A DNA stretch of 64,000 bases from Chloranthus sessilifolius (GCA_021018995.1 CM037593.1:43227810-43291809); one strand, 5' to 3'; counted from the first letter of the stretch, positions 47,178 to 58,210 are shown. The notes: generated by a model not told the origin, from the sequence alone. A program made the numbers and translations.

Positions 47178-47321
47178 TTCCCTATTGAGCTTAGATGTAG
47201 CTCACCCTTTGGACTATACGTCACAGGCATGGGAGTTGACACCGGTACTGAGGATCTAGATTTGGAAGACTCAGAGTATGTTCCTGAGGAGACCGAGCTC
47301 CCTCCTGAGGAGTTCTTCTAG
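47178..47321 (+). CDS. LTR acidic mini-ORF (T2)
   Basis: Open for 47 codons before the stop: FPIELRCSSPFGLYVTG, then a Met, then a strongly acidic run (DLDLEDSEYVPEETELPPEE, then Phe-Phe-stop). It has 15 Asp/Glu in the last ~32 residues. If the acceptor-like AG at 47226 is used, the exon starts at Gly-Met. The T1, T3, T4 and S1 LTRs keep the acidic/Pro pattern although the bases have diverged. It is unlike any standard retrotransposon protein; the role is unknown (acidic activation-like or Gag-binding peptides are guesses). Confidence 0.5.
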   Translation, partial: FPIELRCSSPFGLYVTGMGVDTGTEDLDLEDSEYVPEETELPPEEFF

Positions 47322-47425
47322 CGGGCATAACTGCGCTTATATTGAGATTTTTTGTAAGGCTTGGTACGTCTAGCCATTTTAAGATAGATGCTATGTAATT
47401 AGGTCAGATACGGTATTCTTTTTGT

Positions 47426-47465
47426 GAACCATCTTGGAGTGATGATTGTTTGTCACTGATGGTTC
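47426..47465 (+). promoter_or_regulatory. conserved LTR stem-loop (T2)
   Basis: GAACCATC / GATGGTTC outer arms with inner AGTGA / TCACT. The inner pair differs from T1 and T3 on both sides. Confidence 0.6.
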
Positions 47466-47711
47466 GGTTCGGTTCTTTTATTCACGCGATTGGCATGGGA
47501 TTAGAACCGTCTTTTGATTAATATTTTGTTTCGTTATTATATAGAGATAGAGATTTATTTCTTATGAAGACTCTATCTATTTATTTAAAAATATGCTTTG
47601 CTCTGCTTTGCGTGTGGATGTACCAAGTGTTCCGTTCGTATAAGGGGATCGGCCTTAAGGGCTGATCCGGTGGTGCGAGTTTTCGAGTGCTGAAAATCGG
47701 GCTATCACAGT

Positions 47712-47723
47712 TGGTATCAAAAC
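47712..47723 (+). other. T2 primer-binding site
   Basis: TGGTATCAAAAC, a degraded initiator-Met site (TGGTATCAGAGC in T1) two bases after the LTR. Confidence 0.85.
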
Positions 47724-47818
47724 ATTTTACTTAAGAGATTTCTGACAAGTCTTAGATTTTTATCAGAGTATAAAGACCTTATGCTAATGAAACTTTGGTT
47801 TCATATGTGCAGAACGTC

Positions 47819-49053
47819 ATGTCCGCTAGGAGTGGGGTAGACCACGAGGTGGTCATGGAAGGCAGTAATCCGAAAAATAGAAATCAGGATAGAGATCAGG
47901 AGAGAAATGAAGAAAGAGAAGAAAGACAAAGAATGATACATACCATAGAAACCATGGAAAATGCTATGGCTCAGCAGGCGGTGTTGTTGGCAGCTAATAA
48001 TGCCAATAACCATCACCAGATGCCACCTATGCCTCCTGTTACACATGTTCCACCACCTCATTCTGGATTCGTTGAGTTTAAGAAGTTGAGACCTCCTAGT
48101 TTCTATGGTTAGACGAACCCATTAGAGGAAGAGAAATGGATGAGTCAAACTGAGAAGCTCTTGCAGAGACTGGCTTATGCTAAGGCAGAGAAGGCGAGTT
48201 GGTATTCTTGTCAGTTGGAGGGAGATGCCAACCCGTGGTGGAAGTCGGTGTTACTAAGGAGAGAGCAGGAGAACCGAGATGGGGAATGGACCTGGGAAGA
48301 ATTTGTGGAGGTGTTCTACAAAGAGTACTTCCCAAGAAAAATAAGGAATCAGATGGCAGCAAGGTTTATGACCTTGGAGCAAGAAGCGATGACTGTACGA
48401 GAATATGGTACAAAATTTATAAGGTTATCAAGATTTGCTCCTAATTATGTGGCCACTGAATTGATGAAGGCCAATAAGTTTAAAAATGGGTTGAGGTCGA
48501 TTCTACGTGATAGAATCATTGTACTAGAATTGGAAACTTATAGCGCAGTGATGGGAAAAGCGCTTGTTGCCGAGAAAGCCATTGACGATATGTATAAGCG
48601 ACGGGACCAGTAGAACAAGGGTAAGAAAGCCATGTTTCGTAGCACCGGTTCAGAGACAGTTTACACAGACACATTACTCCAGACCACCTCATACCAATTA
48701 CTCTAGGCTACCTATGCTTTTGTCTGTGAGACCTATTTGTTATGAGAGCCCTGCTACCACTATAGGAGTATCAGTTACACAGGGTTTCTCGAGAGCAGCA
48801 TCATCTACCATAACTGAGACGTGTGCCAGGTGTGGCAAGTCTCACAAGATTGCAGATTATAGACAGGTTACATGCGGGTGCTTCAAATGTGGAAAAATGG
48901 GGCATACGATCAAGGATTTCCCAGAGATGGGAAAGGAGAGGATGACATTAGCTCCTATGCCTAGGCCGATGCAGACGAAGAAACCTATGATACAAGGACA
49001 GGCATATGCAGTAACAGCCTAGGATGCCAAGAATAGTAACGACATCATTCAAG
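47819..49053 (+). pseudogene. gag: T2 gag
   Basis: Start at the ATG at 47819 (Met-Ser-Ala-Arg), aligned with T1. It has a Glu/Arg/Asp-rich N-terminal stretch, a capsid region (KKLRPPSF, EKWMSQTEKLLQRL, WKSVLLRREQEN, WTWEEFVEVFYKEYFP) and a zinc-knuckle region (CARCGKSHKIADY; CFKCGKMGHTIKDF, where the last Cys is Phe). Stops at 48110, 48611 and 49020 are all TAG where the aligned codon is CAG or expected CAG. One frameshift lies near 48615. The match ends at GT (49054). Confidence 0.85.
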
Positions 49054-49202
49054 GTGAAAATTTCTTTTAATTAAATTATTTCATTGATTTGAATTTTAGA
49101 TAGATGAGGTGTATCAACATCAAGAAGTAGTTTTAAGTCCAATTTCTTATATGCTTAACTTTTGATGTATAAGTAAAGTGTTTAAATATGTGCACAATAT
49201 AG
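49054..49202 (+). other. candidate intron between gag and protease (T2)
   Basis: 149 bp from CAAG|GTGAAA to AATATAG|GTACC, AT-rich, at exactly the place of the T1 and T3 segments. Confidence 0.6.
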
Positions 49203-49467
49203 GTACCTTGCAAATGTATGGTAAAGAAGATTTTCTTTGTTATGAAGCGAGAGTGTTGATAGACGCAGGGTCTACCCACTCGTTCATTATGTCGCAGTTT
49301 GTGAAGAAAGTGAAGGTCATTCCCGAGGCCTTAGACTTTATTTTGGCGGTGTCAGTCCCAACAGGGAATTCAGTCAATACTGCTATTATTTGTCGGTCTG
49401 TTATAGTCGCCATCAGGGATTACGAAAGTCATGAATTGGTGGCGGACTTGATTGTTGTGATATTCTA
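49203..49467 (+). pseudogene. pol: T2 protease, truncated
   Basis: Begins Gly-Thr-Leu-Gln-Met-Tyr after the acceptor and carries ARVLIDAGSTHSF (Asp-Ala-Gly-Ser catalytic site). Similarity to T1/T3 stops at about 49458, before the ILGMDWL motif, and a TAG follows at 49465. The remainder of pol is absent, so T2 is a 5' fragment. Confidence 0.82.
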
Positions 49468-49687
49468 GGGTGCTGATTATTATTGATGATGAAGCAAATT
49501 AAAATCAGATAAAAGGTGAGACAAAAGAGATGAAAACAACATCTCTAAAATATACAAACCTGCAAGATACAGGGTCCTTTTGTAGCAAGTTTTAAAAGTA
49601 AGAGTTCGTCTCACAAGGAGTAGTGATCTAAAACCTAGAAGGCTGTATAGTAGACCTCCAGATCTGCTACAGATCAGACAATTTTAG
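49468..49687. other. unclassified segment between T2 and T3
   Basis: 220 bp with no gene seen and no match in the window. It includes 'AGTAAGAGTTCGTCTCACAAGGAG', which may belong to another mobile element or may be the deletion filler at the T2 breakpoint. Confidence 0.4.
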
Positions 49688-50268
49688 TGTAATAACCCAG
49701 GTTTTGGGGGAATTGTGTACGTCCGCATGGGTGTTTGTGGTTCACAAGGGAACCACAATTACTATGTACACTTTAAATGTATATGTTCAATAGGTGAGCT
49801 ATGTGAGTACAAAACCATGTAAGAGTATATGCGGTTAGCACACTAGTCAAAGCAAGTAGAGAAAAGGGGGGAAAAGGCCTCCCACACATTTTGTTCTAGG
49901 GAAAATAGAGAAAGTGAGATAGAGAGAAAGAAGAAGGAAGGGTTGGTAAAGAGAAGATATATGCTTAGAAATTCCTTGGATGAGAGGAAGCATTCATCTT
50001 TTAGATCTTTAATGCTTGATATGATGAAGAGATAGGGTTGGGATTGAAGAAGATCTAAAGGTGGTGAACTAGTTAAGGATTAAGAGAAAAAGGGTTGAAA
50101 GAAAGGTTTTGAAACCCTCATTGGTATGGTGGATCTTGGATCGAATCTAGAAGAAATTCCTTAATCTAAGGTATGTGTTAATGATTATATGTGCTTTAAA
50201 TAAAGCATAAATTATTAGTTGGATCATTTTGACATTAATAGCGTATTAAAGGAAGTAGGAGGTTAGTT

Positions 50269-50643
50269 CTCGAACTGATCGAGCATTGACTGTTATCACT
50301 CCTCGCTCCAGCGATTTAAATAGCTCGCTCACACGAGGAGGATCATAAAGTATAAGTATAAACTATGTTCTGGGCTCGCTCGAGAGAGACCCTTTTGTAA
50401 AGGGAAGGCTCGCGTGAGCGAGGGTTCGCGTAAGCTACAGATGCCTCGTTTTTAAACGCTCGAGCGGGGATGATACCTCGCTTGTAATTGCTCGAGCGAT
50501 GAATAGTGTTCACTCGAGCGATGAATAGAGATTTCTCGTGCGATGGTCAGGTGCCTCATTTTAACTGCTCGAGCGAGGTCAAGCGCTCGCTCGAGAGAGG
50601 AGAAGTGATCGCTCGAGTGATGAATAGTGAACGCTCGCGCGAG
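50269..50643 (+). repeat. CGCTCGAGCG array in T3 LTR
   Basis: About 15 variants of GCTCGAGCGA / GCTCGCTCGAG, many as 'CTCGAGCGATGAATAG'. The same motif forms the T3 internal array at 57415-57609. Confidence 0.85.
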
Positions 50644-51596
50644 GCACTACACGGATTTTAAATAATTTTTGTGTAATTCATGGGAGCTATGTTTCCTAGG
50701 GTTTTAGAGACCATTCTAAGTGTATCCTTGACACATGCAATGTAGGACTGGGTAGAAATCGTTGCATTTTCACCTCTTTGAAATAAGAGTGCGTTGGATT
50801 GAAGGATTTGCTTTGAGGTAGGGAATATCTTGAAACATGTACTTTAATTCGTCAATATCATATATGTAGAGTAATTCAAGTGAATAGTCATATTAAATGT
50901 GATTTCAAAAAGGAGTGTGTGGGTAAATTCAAAAATAAAACCATGAAGTCCCCAGGAGACGTAGAAATGTGATAATGGCCATCTAGATAATGCATTGAAT
51001 CAGTGGCATCCCAGGGATGCAGATGAAATCTAACGGTGAAATAAAAGAAAACTGATAAGGCCTAATATAATAGAATTAGCACAATCACGGTGGATAACTA
51101 TATGTAGAGCACACTCGATATTTTTATTATTTAAGGTTTGATTAGAATACCCCACCGACGTGGAGGGATACCCACGACTGACTCGGCAAGATACCCGTGA
51201 CCGGTACGACGGCCAATCCGTGCACACTTATAGCACATCCCAAGGATGTTGATTTGAGAATAGACCACGCCTCCTGTGAGAAAAGGGGCCTGGGTAGCAT
51301 TGAAACTGAGAACAGTTGGGATAAGTGTCTATTTAGACGACGATGGTGGGTATTCCATCGGGGCTCGATGCTATATTGCTCGGGGACTATTTAAGTTAAG
51401 ATTAACTGATTAGGCCGAATCCGTAACTGTACCAGTAAGATGAGAATAAACAAGATCATGTAAAGTAATAGTTGTAGTTATCATTTCACCTTCGATTATT
51501 TAAATGGTTTTTTCTCAGAAGTTCTATTAGATAAATCGTGCTTTTAAAACTGTTTTAACATATATGTGAGAGCTTAATTTATATGTTCATTGTGTT

Positions 51597-51750
51597 TTCC
51601 CTATTGAGCTAGGATGTAGCTCACCCCTTTTGACTATACGTCACAGGTCCAGTGCTAGTAGCAACAGAGGTTTCGGGAGATGTTGATCCAGAGGATTCAG
51701 ATTACGTGCCCGGAGAAGAGTTAGAGCCTCCTCCTGAGGACTTCTTCTAG
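51597..51750 (+). pseudogene. LTR acidic-peptide segment (T3)
   Basis: FPIELGCSSP, then a one-base shift, then an open acidic part: VATEVSGDVDPEDSDYVPGE, ELEPPPED and Phe-Phe-stop at 51748. If translation uses only the exon after the acceptor at 51646, the acidic part is intact. Confidence 0.5.
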
Positions 51751-51853
51751 GAGACCACTTGTGTACTTTGAGAGTTAGTTTGAGAGCATTCTGTACAGCT
51801 AGGTATGTCAAGCCTTAATTTTGAATGTAACTAAATATGATGATTCTTTTGTC

Positions 51854-51890
51854 GAACCATCTGGGGTGAATAGTTTATCACCGATGGTTC
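51854..51890 (+). promoter_or_regulatory. conserved LTR stem-loop (T3)
   Basis: GAACCATC / GATGGTTC outer arms and GGTGA / TCACC inner arms; compare AGTGA / TCACT in T2. Confidence 0.6.
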
Positions 51891-52117
51891 GGGTCGGTTC
51901 TTCTGCTCATGTATTGGCATGGGACTAGAACTGACTTTTGGATTGCTAAATTACTATTATTTACGCTTGGAGACTTAGTTAGACTAAAATTCTTATACTT
52001 TACTTGATGTATGGTTGCCTGTTTATACCAATGCTCCGTATAGGGTTATAGGGTACGACCTTGAGGGTCGTGCTGATGGCACGCATTTTGGGGTGCCAAA
52101 ATTTGGGTTGTCACAGT

Positions 52118-52129
52118 TGGTATCAAAGT
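52118..52129 (+). other. T3 primer-binding site
   Basis: TGGTATCAAAGT, two bases after the LTR; an initiator-Met type site with late mismatches. Confidence 0.85.
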
Positions 52130-52217
52130 AGTTTCTTTTAGAATTCTGACAATCATTCCTTTTGTCAGAGCATAGGGACTTTTGTTAACGAAATCGTGGT
52201 TTCTCATGCAGATCTTT

Positions 52218-53602
52218 ATGTTTCCTAGGGGATGAGGCCGACCCAGGGGCGGTCATGATAGGAATTTGCACAGTAGAGATGAGTTCATCTCGCCCACGAA
52301 CTGAGTGTCATTGGGAAATAGGGAGGTTCCCGAAGGTAGAGGCCAAGAGAACCAAGATCAGGCATAAAATCAGGTTCGAGAGCGTCTAGATCGAGATCAG
52401 AGAGAACAAGATAGAGCGAGAGAAAGAAATGAAGAGAGAGAGGAGCGTCAGCGGATGATGCATACTATGGAAACCATGGCAACCGCCATGGCACAACAGG
52501 CAGCTCATACCGCCCACGAGCAACATCAGCCACCTACGCCTCCAATAGGACCTACACTGCCAGTGGCTTTAGCATTTATCGAGTTAGGAGGATGAGACCT
52601 CCTAGCTTTTCAGGGCAGGCAGACACCATGGCAGCTGAGAATTGGTTGAGTGAAATGGAGAAAGTATTTAGCGTACTGACATGCACGGAGGATGAGAGCA
52701 TCCGTTGGGCAGCTTACATGTTAGATGGGGAGGCTGGGCCTTGGTGGAAGTCTGTTTCACGGACTAGGGCTCAGGAAACTCCAGATATGCCATGGACGTG
52801 GGATGAATTCGTTGAAGAGTTCAACAAACAGTACTTCCCGGAAGTTGTGAGAAATCAGATGGAGATCCAATTTTTACAACTCATGCAAGGGAAGATGACA
52901 GTAAGGGAGTACGGAGTGGAATTCAGGAGACTTGCTCGTTTCGCTCCAGATTACACGATTTCTGATGGGATGAGAGCGAAGAGGTTCCAACAGGGCTTAA
53001 GGCCGGATATCCGAGGAGGAGTTGCACCATTTCAACTGAAGACCTATGGGGAGGTCATGAGTAAGGCATTAGTAGTGGAAGAAGAAAACAATAACCGATA
53101 CCGTCAGAGGGAACAACAGGGAAGAGGAAATGTAGATCAAGGAAGGACTGGGAACTACGAGTCGATGAAAAAAAAGCCGAGATTCATAGCACTGAATCAG
53201 AGACAACCGTTCCAAGTAGGGTATGGGAGAACCGCACAACAGACCACACATCAAAGATTTCCATTGCTTGCATCCGGGAGACCGATGAGGTATGAGAGTC
53301 CCGCTTTTTCCACTGGAGCTACAGTTACACAAGGCTTTTCATGAGCTGCTTCTTCCACACCGAGGGAGACTTATGCAAAGTGTGGTAAGTCTCACAAAAT
53401 GGCAGATTACAGACAGGGGATGCGAGGCTGTGTTAATGTGGCAAGATGGGCCACATGATTAAAGACTGTCCTGAGGTGAACAAGGATAAGATGATTTCTG
53501 CTTCAATGCCATGACCGATACAAGCAAGAAAGCCGGTCGTGCAAGGGAGAGCCTACACAGTCATCGCTCAAGAAGCAGGAAACGTACACGATGTCATACA
53601 AG
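52218..53602 (+). pseudogene. gag: T3 gag
   Basis: The ATG at 52218 aligns with the T1 start, but codon 6 is TGA and further stops follow in the N-terminal part (one at an 'AAC TGA' that is AGA in T1). A one-base loss near 52586 puts the capsid region into the frame 52592-53344, where it is well preserved: MRPPSFSGQADTMAAENWL, WDEFVEEFNKQYFPEVV, then AKRFQQGLRPDIRGG and a basic linker. TGA at 53342, then a one-base loss at ~53432 inside the zinc knuckle (GKMGHMIKDC readable after it). The coding match ends at CAAG|GTGAG. Confidence 0.87.
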
Positions 53603-53756
53603 GTGAGATTCCTTTTTAAATAAAGAATTTCAATTTCTTAAAATTTTAGATAGAGAAGGTACATTCATCTGACAATAGTGTAGACTCTTTCTTAAACACC
53701 AAAATTTGATATGATTAGGTATGTGTTATATATGTATGTATGTATGCATGCTATAG
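53603..53756 (+). other. candidate intron between gag and protease (T3)
   Basis: 154 bp, GTGAGATT...GCATGCTATAG, T-rich 3' part. Same place and same dinucleotide ends as in T1 and T2. Confidence 0.6.
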
Positions 53757-56700
53757 GTACATTAGGAGTATACGAGAAAGGACGTTGTGAAGGGCACGAC
53801 GCTAGAGTGTTGATAGACCCAGGGTCTACCCATTCCTTTGTCACTCCTAGATTTGCAAAGAAAGTGGAGATTGTCCCGGATACATTGGACTTTGTCCAAT
53901 TAGTTTCTATTCCAACTAGAAAGTTAGTGAACACAGAATTAATTTGCAAATCGGTAGTAGTGGCTGTTCAGGATGGTGACGTCTATGAGCTGGACGTAAA
54001 ATTAATATTATTGGACATGCAAGGATTCAATGTAATCCTTGGCATGAACTGGTTGTCCCAACATTGTGCGATAGTGGATTGCAAGAACAAGGTCGTCATC
54101 TTCCGACCTAACACAAGGAGATCGTTTCGATTTCGAGGAGAGAGATAGACACACATGCCACTCATTTCTGCAGTCACAGCCGAGCGCTTGATCAGAAAAG
54201 GGTGCAGAGGTTATTTGACATTCTTGAAGAGGGATAAAGAAGTGAATAACATTATCTCCGAGATAGTAGTAGTGCGAGAATTTGAAGATGTATTTCTAGA
54301 GGAATTACCAGGATTACCTTCAGAGAGAGAAGTAGAGTTTGCCATCGACTTAGCACCAGGAACGGAGCCTGTTTCGAAAGCACCATATAGGATGGCTCCA
54401 GCCGAATTGAAAGAATTGAAGGAATAATTATAAGAACTCATGGACAAAGGGTTTGTAAGACCGAGCGTGTCTCCATGGGGAGCACCGGTCTTGTTCATAA
54501 AGAAGAAAGGCGAGTCAATGTGGTTGTGTATTGACTATCGCTAGTTGAATAAACTTACGATAAAGAATCGATATCCTCTGCCTAGAATAGATGACTTGTT
54601 CGATCAGTTGCAAGGAGCAAAGTACTTTTCCAAGATCGATCTAAGATCTGGATACCATCAGTTGAGAGTCAAGGTTGAGGACATCCAAAAGACTGCATTC
54701 AGAACACGGTATGGACACTATGAATTCTTAGTGATGTCATTTGGATTGATGAGCGCCCTGACATCATTCATGGATTTGATGAATAGGGTGTTTAAACCAC
54801 ACCTGGACTCCTGTGTCGTAGTGTTTGTTGACGACATTCTAATATATTCTAAATCAAAAGAGGAGCATGAGAAGCACTTGAGAATAGCTCTACAAACCTT
54901 ACGTGAACACCAACTATACGCCAAACTCAGTAAGTGCGAGTTTTGGTTAGGGGAAGTTAGATTTTTAGGACATGTCGTCTCAAAGCATGGTGTCACGGTA
55001 GATCCGGCCAAGATCGAAGCAGTAGTAAATTGGGAGCAACCAAAAACCGTGACCGACGTCCAAAGTTTCCTTGGACTAGCGGGCTATTATCGAAGTTTTG
55101 TCGAGGGGTTTTCAAAAATATCGGGACCACTCACGAGACTTACACGGAAGGATGCAAGATTCGAGTGGAGTGAAGAGTGCGAGAAGAGTTTTCAAGAACT
55201 CAAGTAGAGACTCACTTAAGCTCCAGTATTAGCGATTCCCTCAGGTAGTGGAGGATTCGCAGTCTACAGTGATGCTTCATATAATGGTTTAGGCTGCGTA
55301 CTCAACCAACACAAAAAGGTGATAGCTTACGGGTCAAGAGAGTTGAAGGAACATGAAAAGAACTACCCGACGCATGACCTGGAACTAGTAGCGGTCATCT
55401 TTGCAGTGAAGATTTGGTGACATTATTTATAAGGTGAAACCTTTGAGATCTTCACCGATCATAAAAGTCTCAAATACCTATTCACGCAGAAGGAGTTAAA
55501 TATGAGATAGCGCAGATGGATGGAGTTTCTTAAGGACTATGACTATTCCATACAGTACCATTCAGGCAAGGCTAATATAGTAGCCGATGCTTTGAGTCGA
55601 AAGGGATCAGCTCAGTTGGCTAGTTTGATTTTGGGTATGCACAGATGGAAGTTATTTGAAGATCTTTTGATGTATGATGCAAATATCGAGTTACAAGCCA
55701 TAGGGGCTTTTTTGGCTAACATATCAGTGAGACCAGTGATATTTGAGCATATCCATAAACTACAGATGAAAGACCCGCCTTTAACCAAGATTCGTAAGGA
55801 TATAATTGAGGGCATCAAACCTAAGTTCTCAATCAAAGAGGATGGTTCCTTATTGTTCAAGGGTCGACTTTGTATTCCAGACAATGCCGAACTGCGACGA
55901 ACTATCCTTGATGAGACTCACAAATCAAATTACGCCATCCACCCTGGCAGCACGAAAATGTACCAAGATTTGAAGAAAAATTTCTAGTGGAGAGGTTTGA
56001 AGCAAGACGTGGCAGAGTACGTCTCACGGTTCTTGACGTGTCAGCAAGTAAAGATCGATCATAGACACCTTGCGGGGTTATTACAACCTATGCCAATACC
56101 AGAATGGAAATGAGAGTCAATATCTATGGACTTCATCGTTGGACTACCGCATACGGCAAAGAGACATAATGCCATTTGGGTAGTCGTCGACCGATTGACC
56201 AAGTCAGCACACTTCTTGCCTTACAACACGATGTACACGGCAGGAAAACTTGCAGAACTGTATATGAAGGAGATAGTACGCCTATATGAAATCCCAAGTA
56301 GTATCATTTTCGATCGTGATCCATTGTATACATCAAAGTTATGAAAAAAATTCCAAGAAGGAATGGGAACACGATTGGATTTTAGTTCAGCATTCCATCC
56401 ACAAACCGATGGGCAAACAGAGTGAGTAAATCAAGTCATAGAGGACATGCTCAGAGCGTGTATGCTAGAAATGCAAGGATCATGGGATCAACACCTACCG
56501 TTAATCAAATTTGTGTACAACAATAGTTTTCAATCAAGCATTGGCATGGCGCCATATGAAGCTCTGTATGGAAGACGGTGTAAATCGCCCATAAATTGGG
56601 AGGAAACGGCGGAGAAATTTATTTTAGGACCCGAGTTGCTCGAAGAGAATGCCACCATTGTCCATATGATCAGAGAAAGACTTAGGGCGGCCCAAAGTAG

Positions 56701-57175
56701 ACAAAAAAGCTACGCTGATATCAAGCGGACTAGTGTAAACTATAAGGTGGGTGAGCACGTCTTTGTAAAGGTGTTACCGATGAAAGGCGTGATGAAATTC
56801 GGAAAGAGAGGCAAGTTGAGTCCCCGTTATCTTAGACCCTTCCAGGTTTTGGGTCGAGTAGGGGAGGTTGCGTATCGAGTTGGCTTACCACCAAGATTTG
56901 ATCAAGTACATAACGTCTTCCGCGTATCTATGCTCAGGAAGTATGTGAACGACCCTTCGCATATCTTGGGAGGACAACCTTTGGAGATGTATGAGGATAT
57001 GAGCATGATAGAGGAACCAGTAGAGATATCGGATAGAAAGGAGCAAGTACTGCGCACCAAGGTTATTCCCTTAGTGCTTGTTCGTTGGAAGAATCATCTG
57101 GCCAAGGAAGCAACGTGGGAGCGTGAGGCAGATGTCAGAGAACAATATCCTAGCTTGTTTGAGAATGCTAGCTAG
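53757..57175 (+). pseudogene. pol: T3 pol: protease, RT, RNase H, integrase, chromodomain
   Basis: One reading frame of ~1140 codons with no frameshift and about 13 nonsense codons (54146, 54425, 54431, 54542, 55205, 55217, 55418, 55430, 55508, 55985, 56111, 56342, 56423). Domains in order: protease (VLIDPGSTHSF; ILGMNWL), reverse transcriptase ([42 protein letters not shown]), RNase H (VYSDAS, TDHKSL, VADALSR), integrase ([35 protein letters not shown]) and a Tekay-type chromodomain end (PLVLVRWKNHLAKEATWERE). It ends at TAG 57173. Most stops fit C-to-T or G-to-A changes of Gln, Arg or Trp codons. It is the best-preserved pol of the window by order and length. Confidence 0.92.
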
Positions 57176-57414
57176 TTTCTTTTGTTTAAGTGTTATGATA
57201 CGTAATATTTTGACCGTTAATGTGCGAAAATGCTATCTTGAAATGGATGAATAAGTTGGTAAAATTTTGAACATAGTAACTTCAATTTTGGAGGAGCACA
57301 TTCGTGAGTGAATCCCAAATGCACAACATAGAAAATCATGCTAAGAGAGATGTTGAAAGTTAGAGGAAATTAGAGTAAAAATACGAGATTAAAGGGACCA
57401 GAAAAGCTATTCTG

Positions 57415-57609
57415 GGCTCGCTCGAGCGATGAATTATGCTCGCTCGCGCGAGCCATATAAAATCAAAATGCCAACTATTCTGGACTCGCTCGAGCGAGGA
57501 CTATTTATCATTTGAGCGAGGACAATTTACCGCTCAAGCAAGGACTATTTGTCGCTCGAGCGAGGACTATTTGTCGCTCGAGCGAGGACTATTGACCGCT
57601 CGAGCGAGG
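57415..57609 (+). repeat. CGCTCGAGCG array upstream of the T3 extra ORF
   Basis: About eight variants, including perfect tandem copies of 'GCTCGAGCGAGGACTATTT'. The motif is the one in this element's LTR. 57176-57414 before it shows no coding signal. Confidence 0.9.
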
Positions 57610-57615
57610 ATGGGG

Positions 57616-57622
57616 TATAAAG
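57616..57622 (+). promoter_or_regulatory. TATA box before the T3 extra ORF
   Basis: TATAAAG in GGGGTATAAAGG, 7 bases after the palindrome array, as in T1. A leader of ~210 bp follows; AAAAG|GTGAAA (57777) and TTTAG|ATAC (~57825) could bound a small 5' intron. Confidence 0.5.
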
Positions 57623-57833
57623 GGGGGGGGCGATAACTGTTCACCTACTTCGTCTTCAAGCGAGAGGAGTTTGGCCGAGCGGAGGGGGGTTTAGGGTTTT
57701 GGGATTTCGAAGCTCTTTTTCCGTGCGATTTCGAATCGGATTCAATCGATCCCATCCATCAAAAGCGTTTCAAAAGGTGAAATCTACCCAAGGTCTACCT
57801 TATTTTATTGAATAATTTCTTTAGATACCTCAA

Positions 57834-57869
57834 ATGGCTTCTACCAGCCCTAACCCTCAACCTAGAAAA
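57834..57869 (+). pseudogene. T3 extra ORF, first 12 codons (cut by T4)
   Basis: ATG then Ala-Ser-Thr-Ser-Pro-Asn-Pro-Gln-Pro-Arg-Lys, a basic Ser/Pro-rich start like that of the T1 extra ORF. T4 is inserted directly after codon 12. The remainder would lie beyond the window. Confidence 0.5.
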
Positions 57870-58058
57870 TGTGACGACCCGACTTTTCCAATCCCTAAGG
57901 TATAGGAAAGGCCGGTTCATCAACTTATTGATTTCTCAATAAGCCGTAACAAACAGAAGCCGGCAACATAAACAAAGGTCTAAAGAACAGAGGCATCATA
58001 TCATAATCCAAAAAGACTACAGATAGCAAAAGAATATATCACTGTGAGGAACCAAAAG

Positions 58059-58116
58059 GAACCACCGGTGATGGCCAATCCAATCACCTAAAATAGAGGT
58101 TCACGATAATGGTTCC
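58059..58116 (-). promoter_or_regulatory. conserved LTR stem-loop (T4)
   Basis: GGAACCA / TGGTTCC outer arms and GGTGAT / ATCACC inner arms, with a longer interior loop than in the other LTRs. Confidence 0.5.
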
Positions 58117-58210
58117 TCTAGTGATATCAAAAGGACAAAAATAATAGCCTAGGGCTCAATATTCCAAAATAATATCCAGACAAAAATACCAAAATACAAG
58201 GATCCAAAGA

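Larger units (their letters stand above)
45660..47709 (+). mobile_element. T2 5' LTR (left boundary uncertain)
   Basis: The right end GGGCTATCACA at 47709 is followed by a primer site. It holds a donor-like AAAG|GTGAGA at 45930, an array of GCTCGCTC/GCGCGAG sequences (46055-46275), the GAGGTAGGGAA block (~46442), CACGGTGAATAACTATATGT (46673), the acceptor-like GTCACAG at 47226, an acidic ORF and a stem-loop, all in the same order as T1 and T3. I could not find a TGTAATA-type start, so the left end may be eroded. Confidence 0.8.
49688..52115 (+). mobile_element. T3 5' LTR (2428 bp)
   Basis: TGTAATAACCC...GGGTTGTCACA, then a primer site. Internal order: donor-like CTAAG|GTATGT (50171), array of CGCTCGAGCG (50269-50643), GAGGTAGGGAA (~50816), repeat blocks shared with T1 (CCACCGACGTGG, CTATTGAGCTAGGATG), acceptor-like GTCACAG (51646), acidic-peptide segment, stem-loop. 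Its 3' LTR would lie beyond the T4 insertion, outside the window. Confidence 0.92.
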
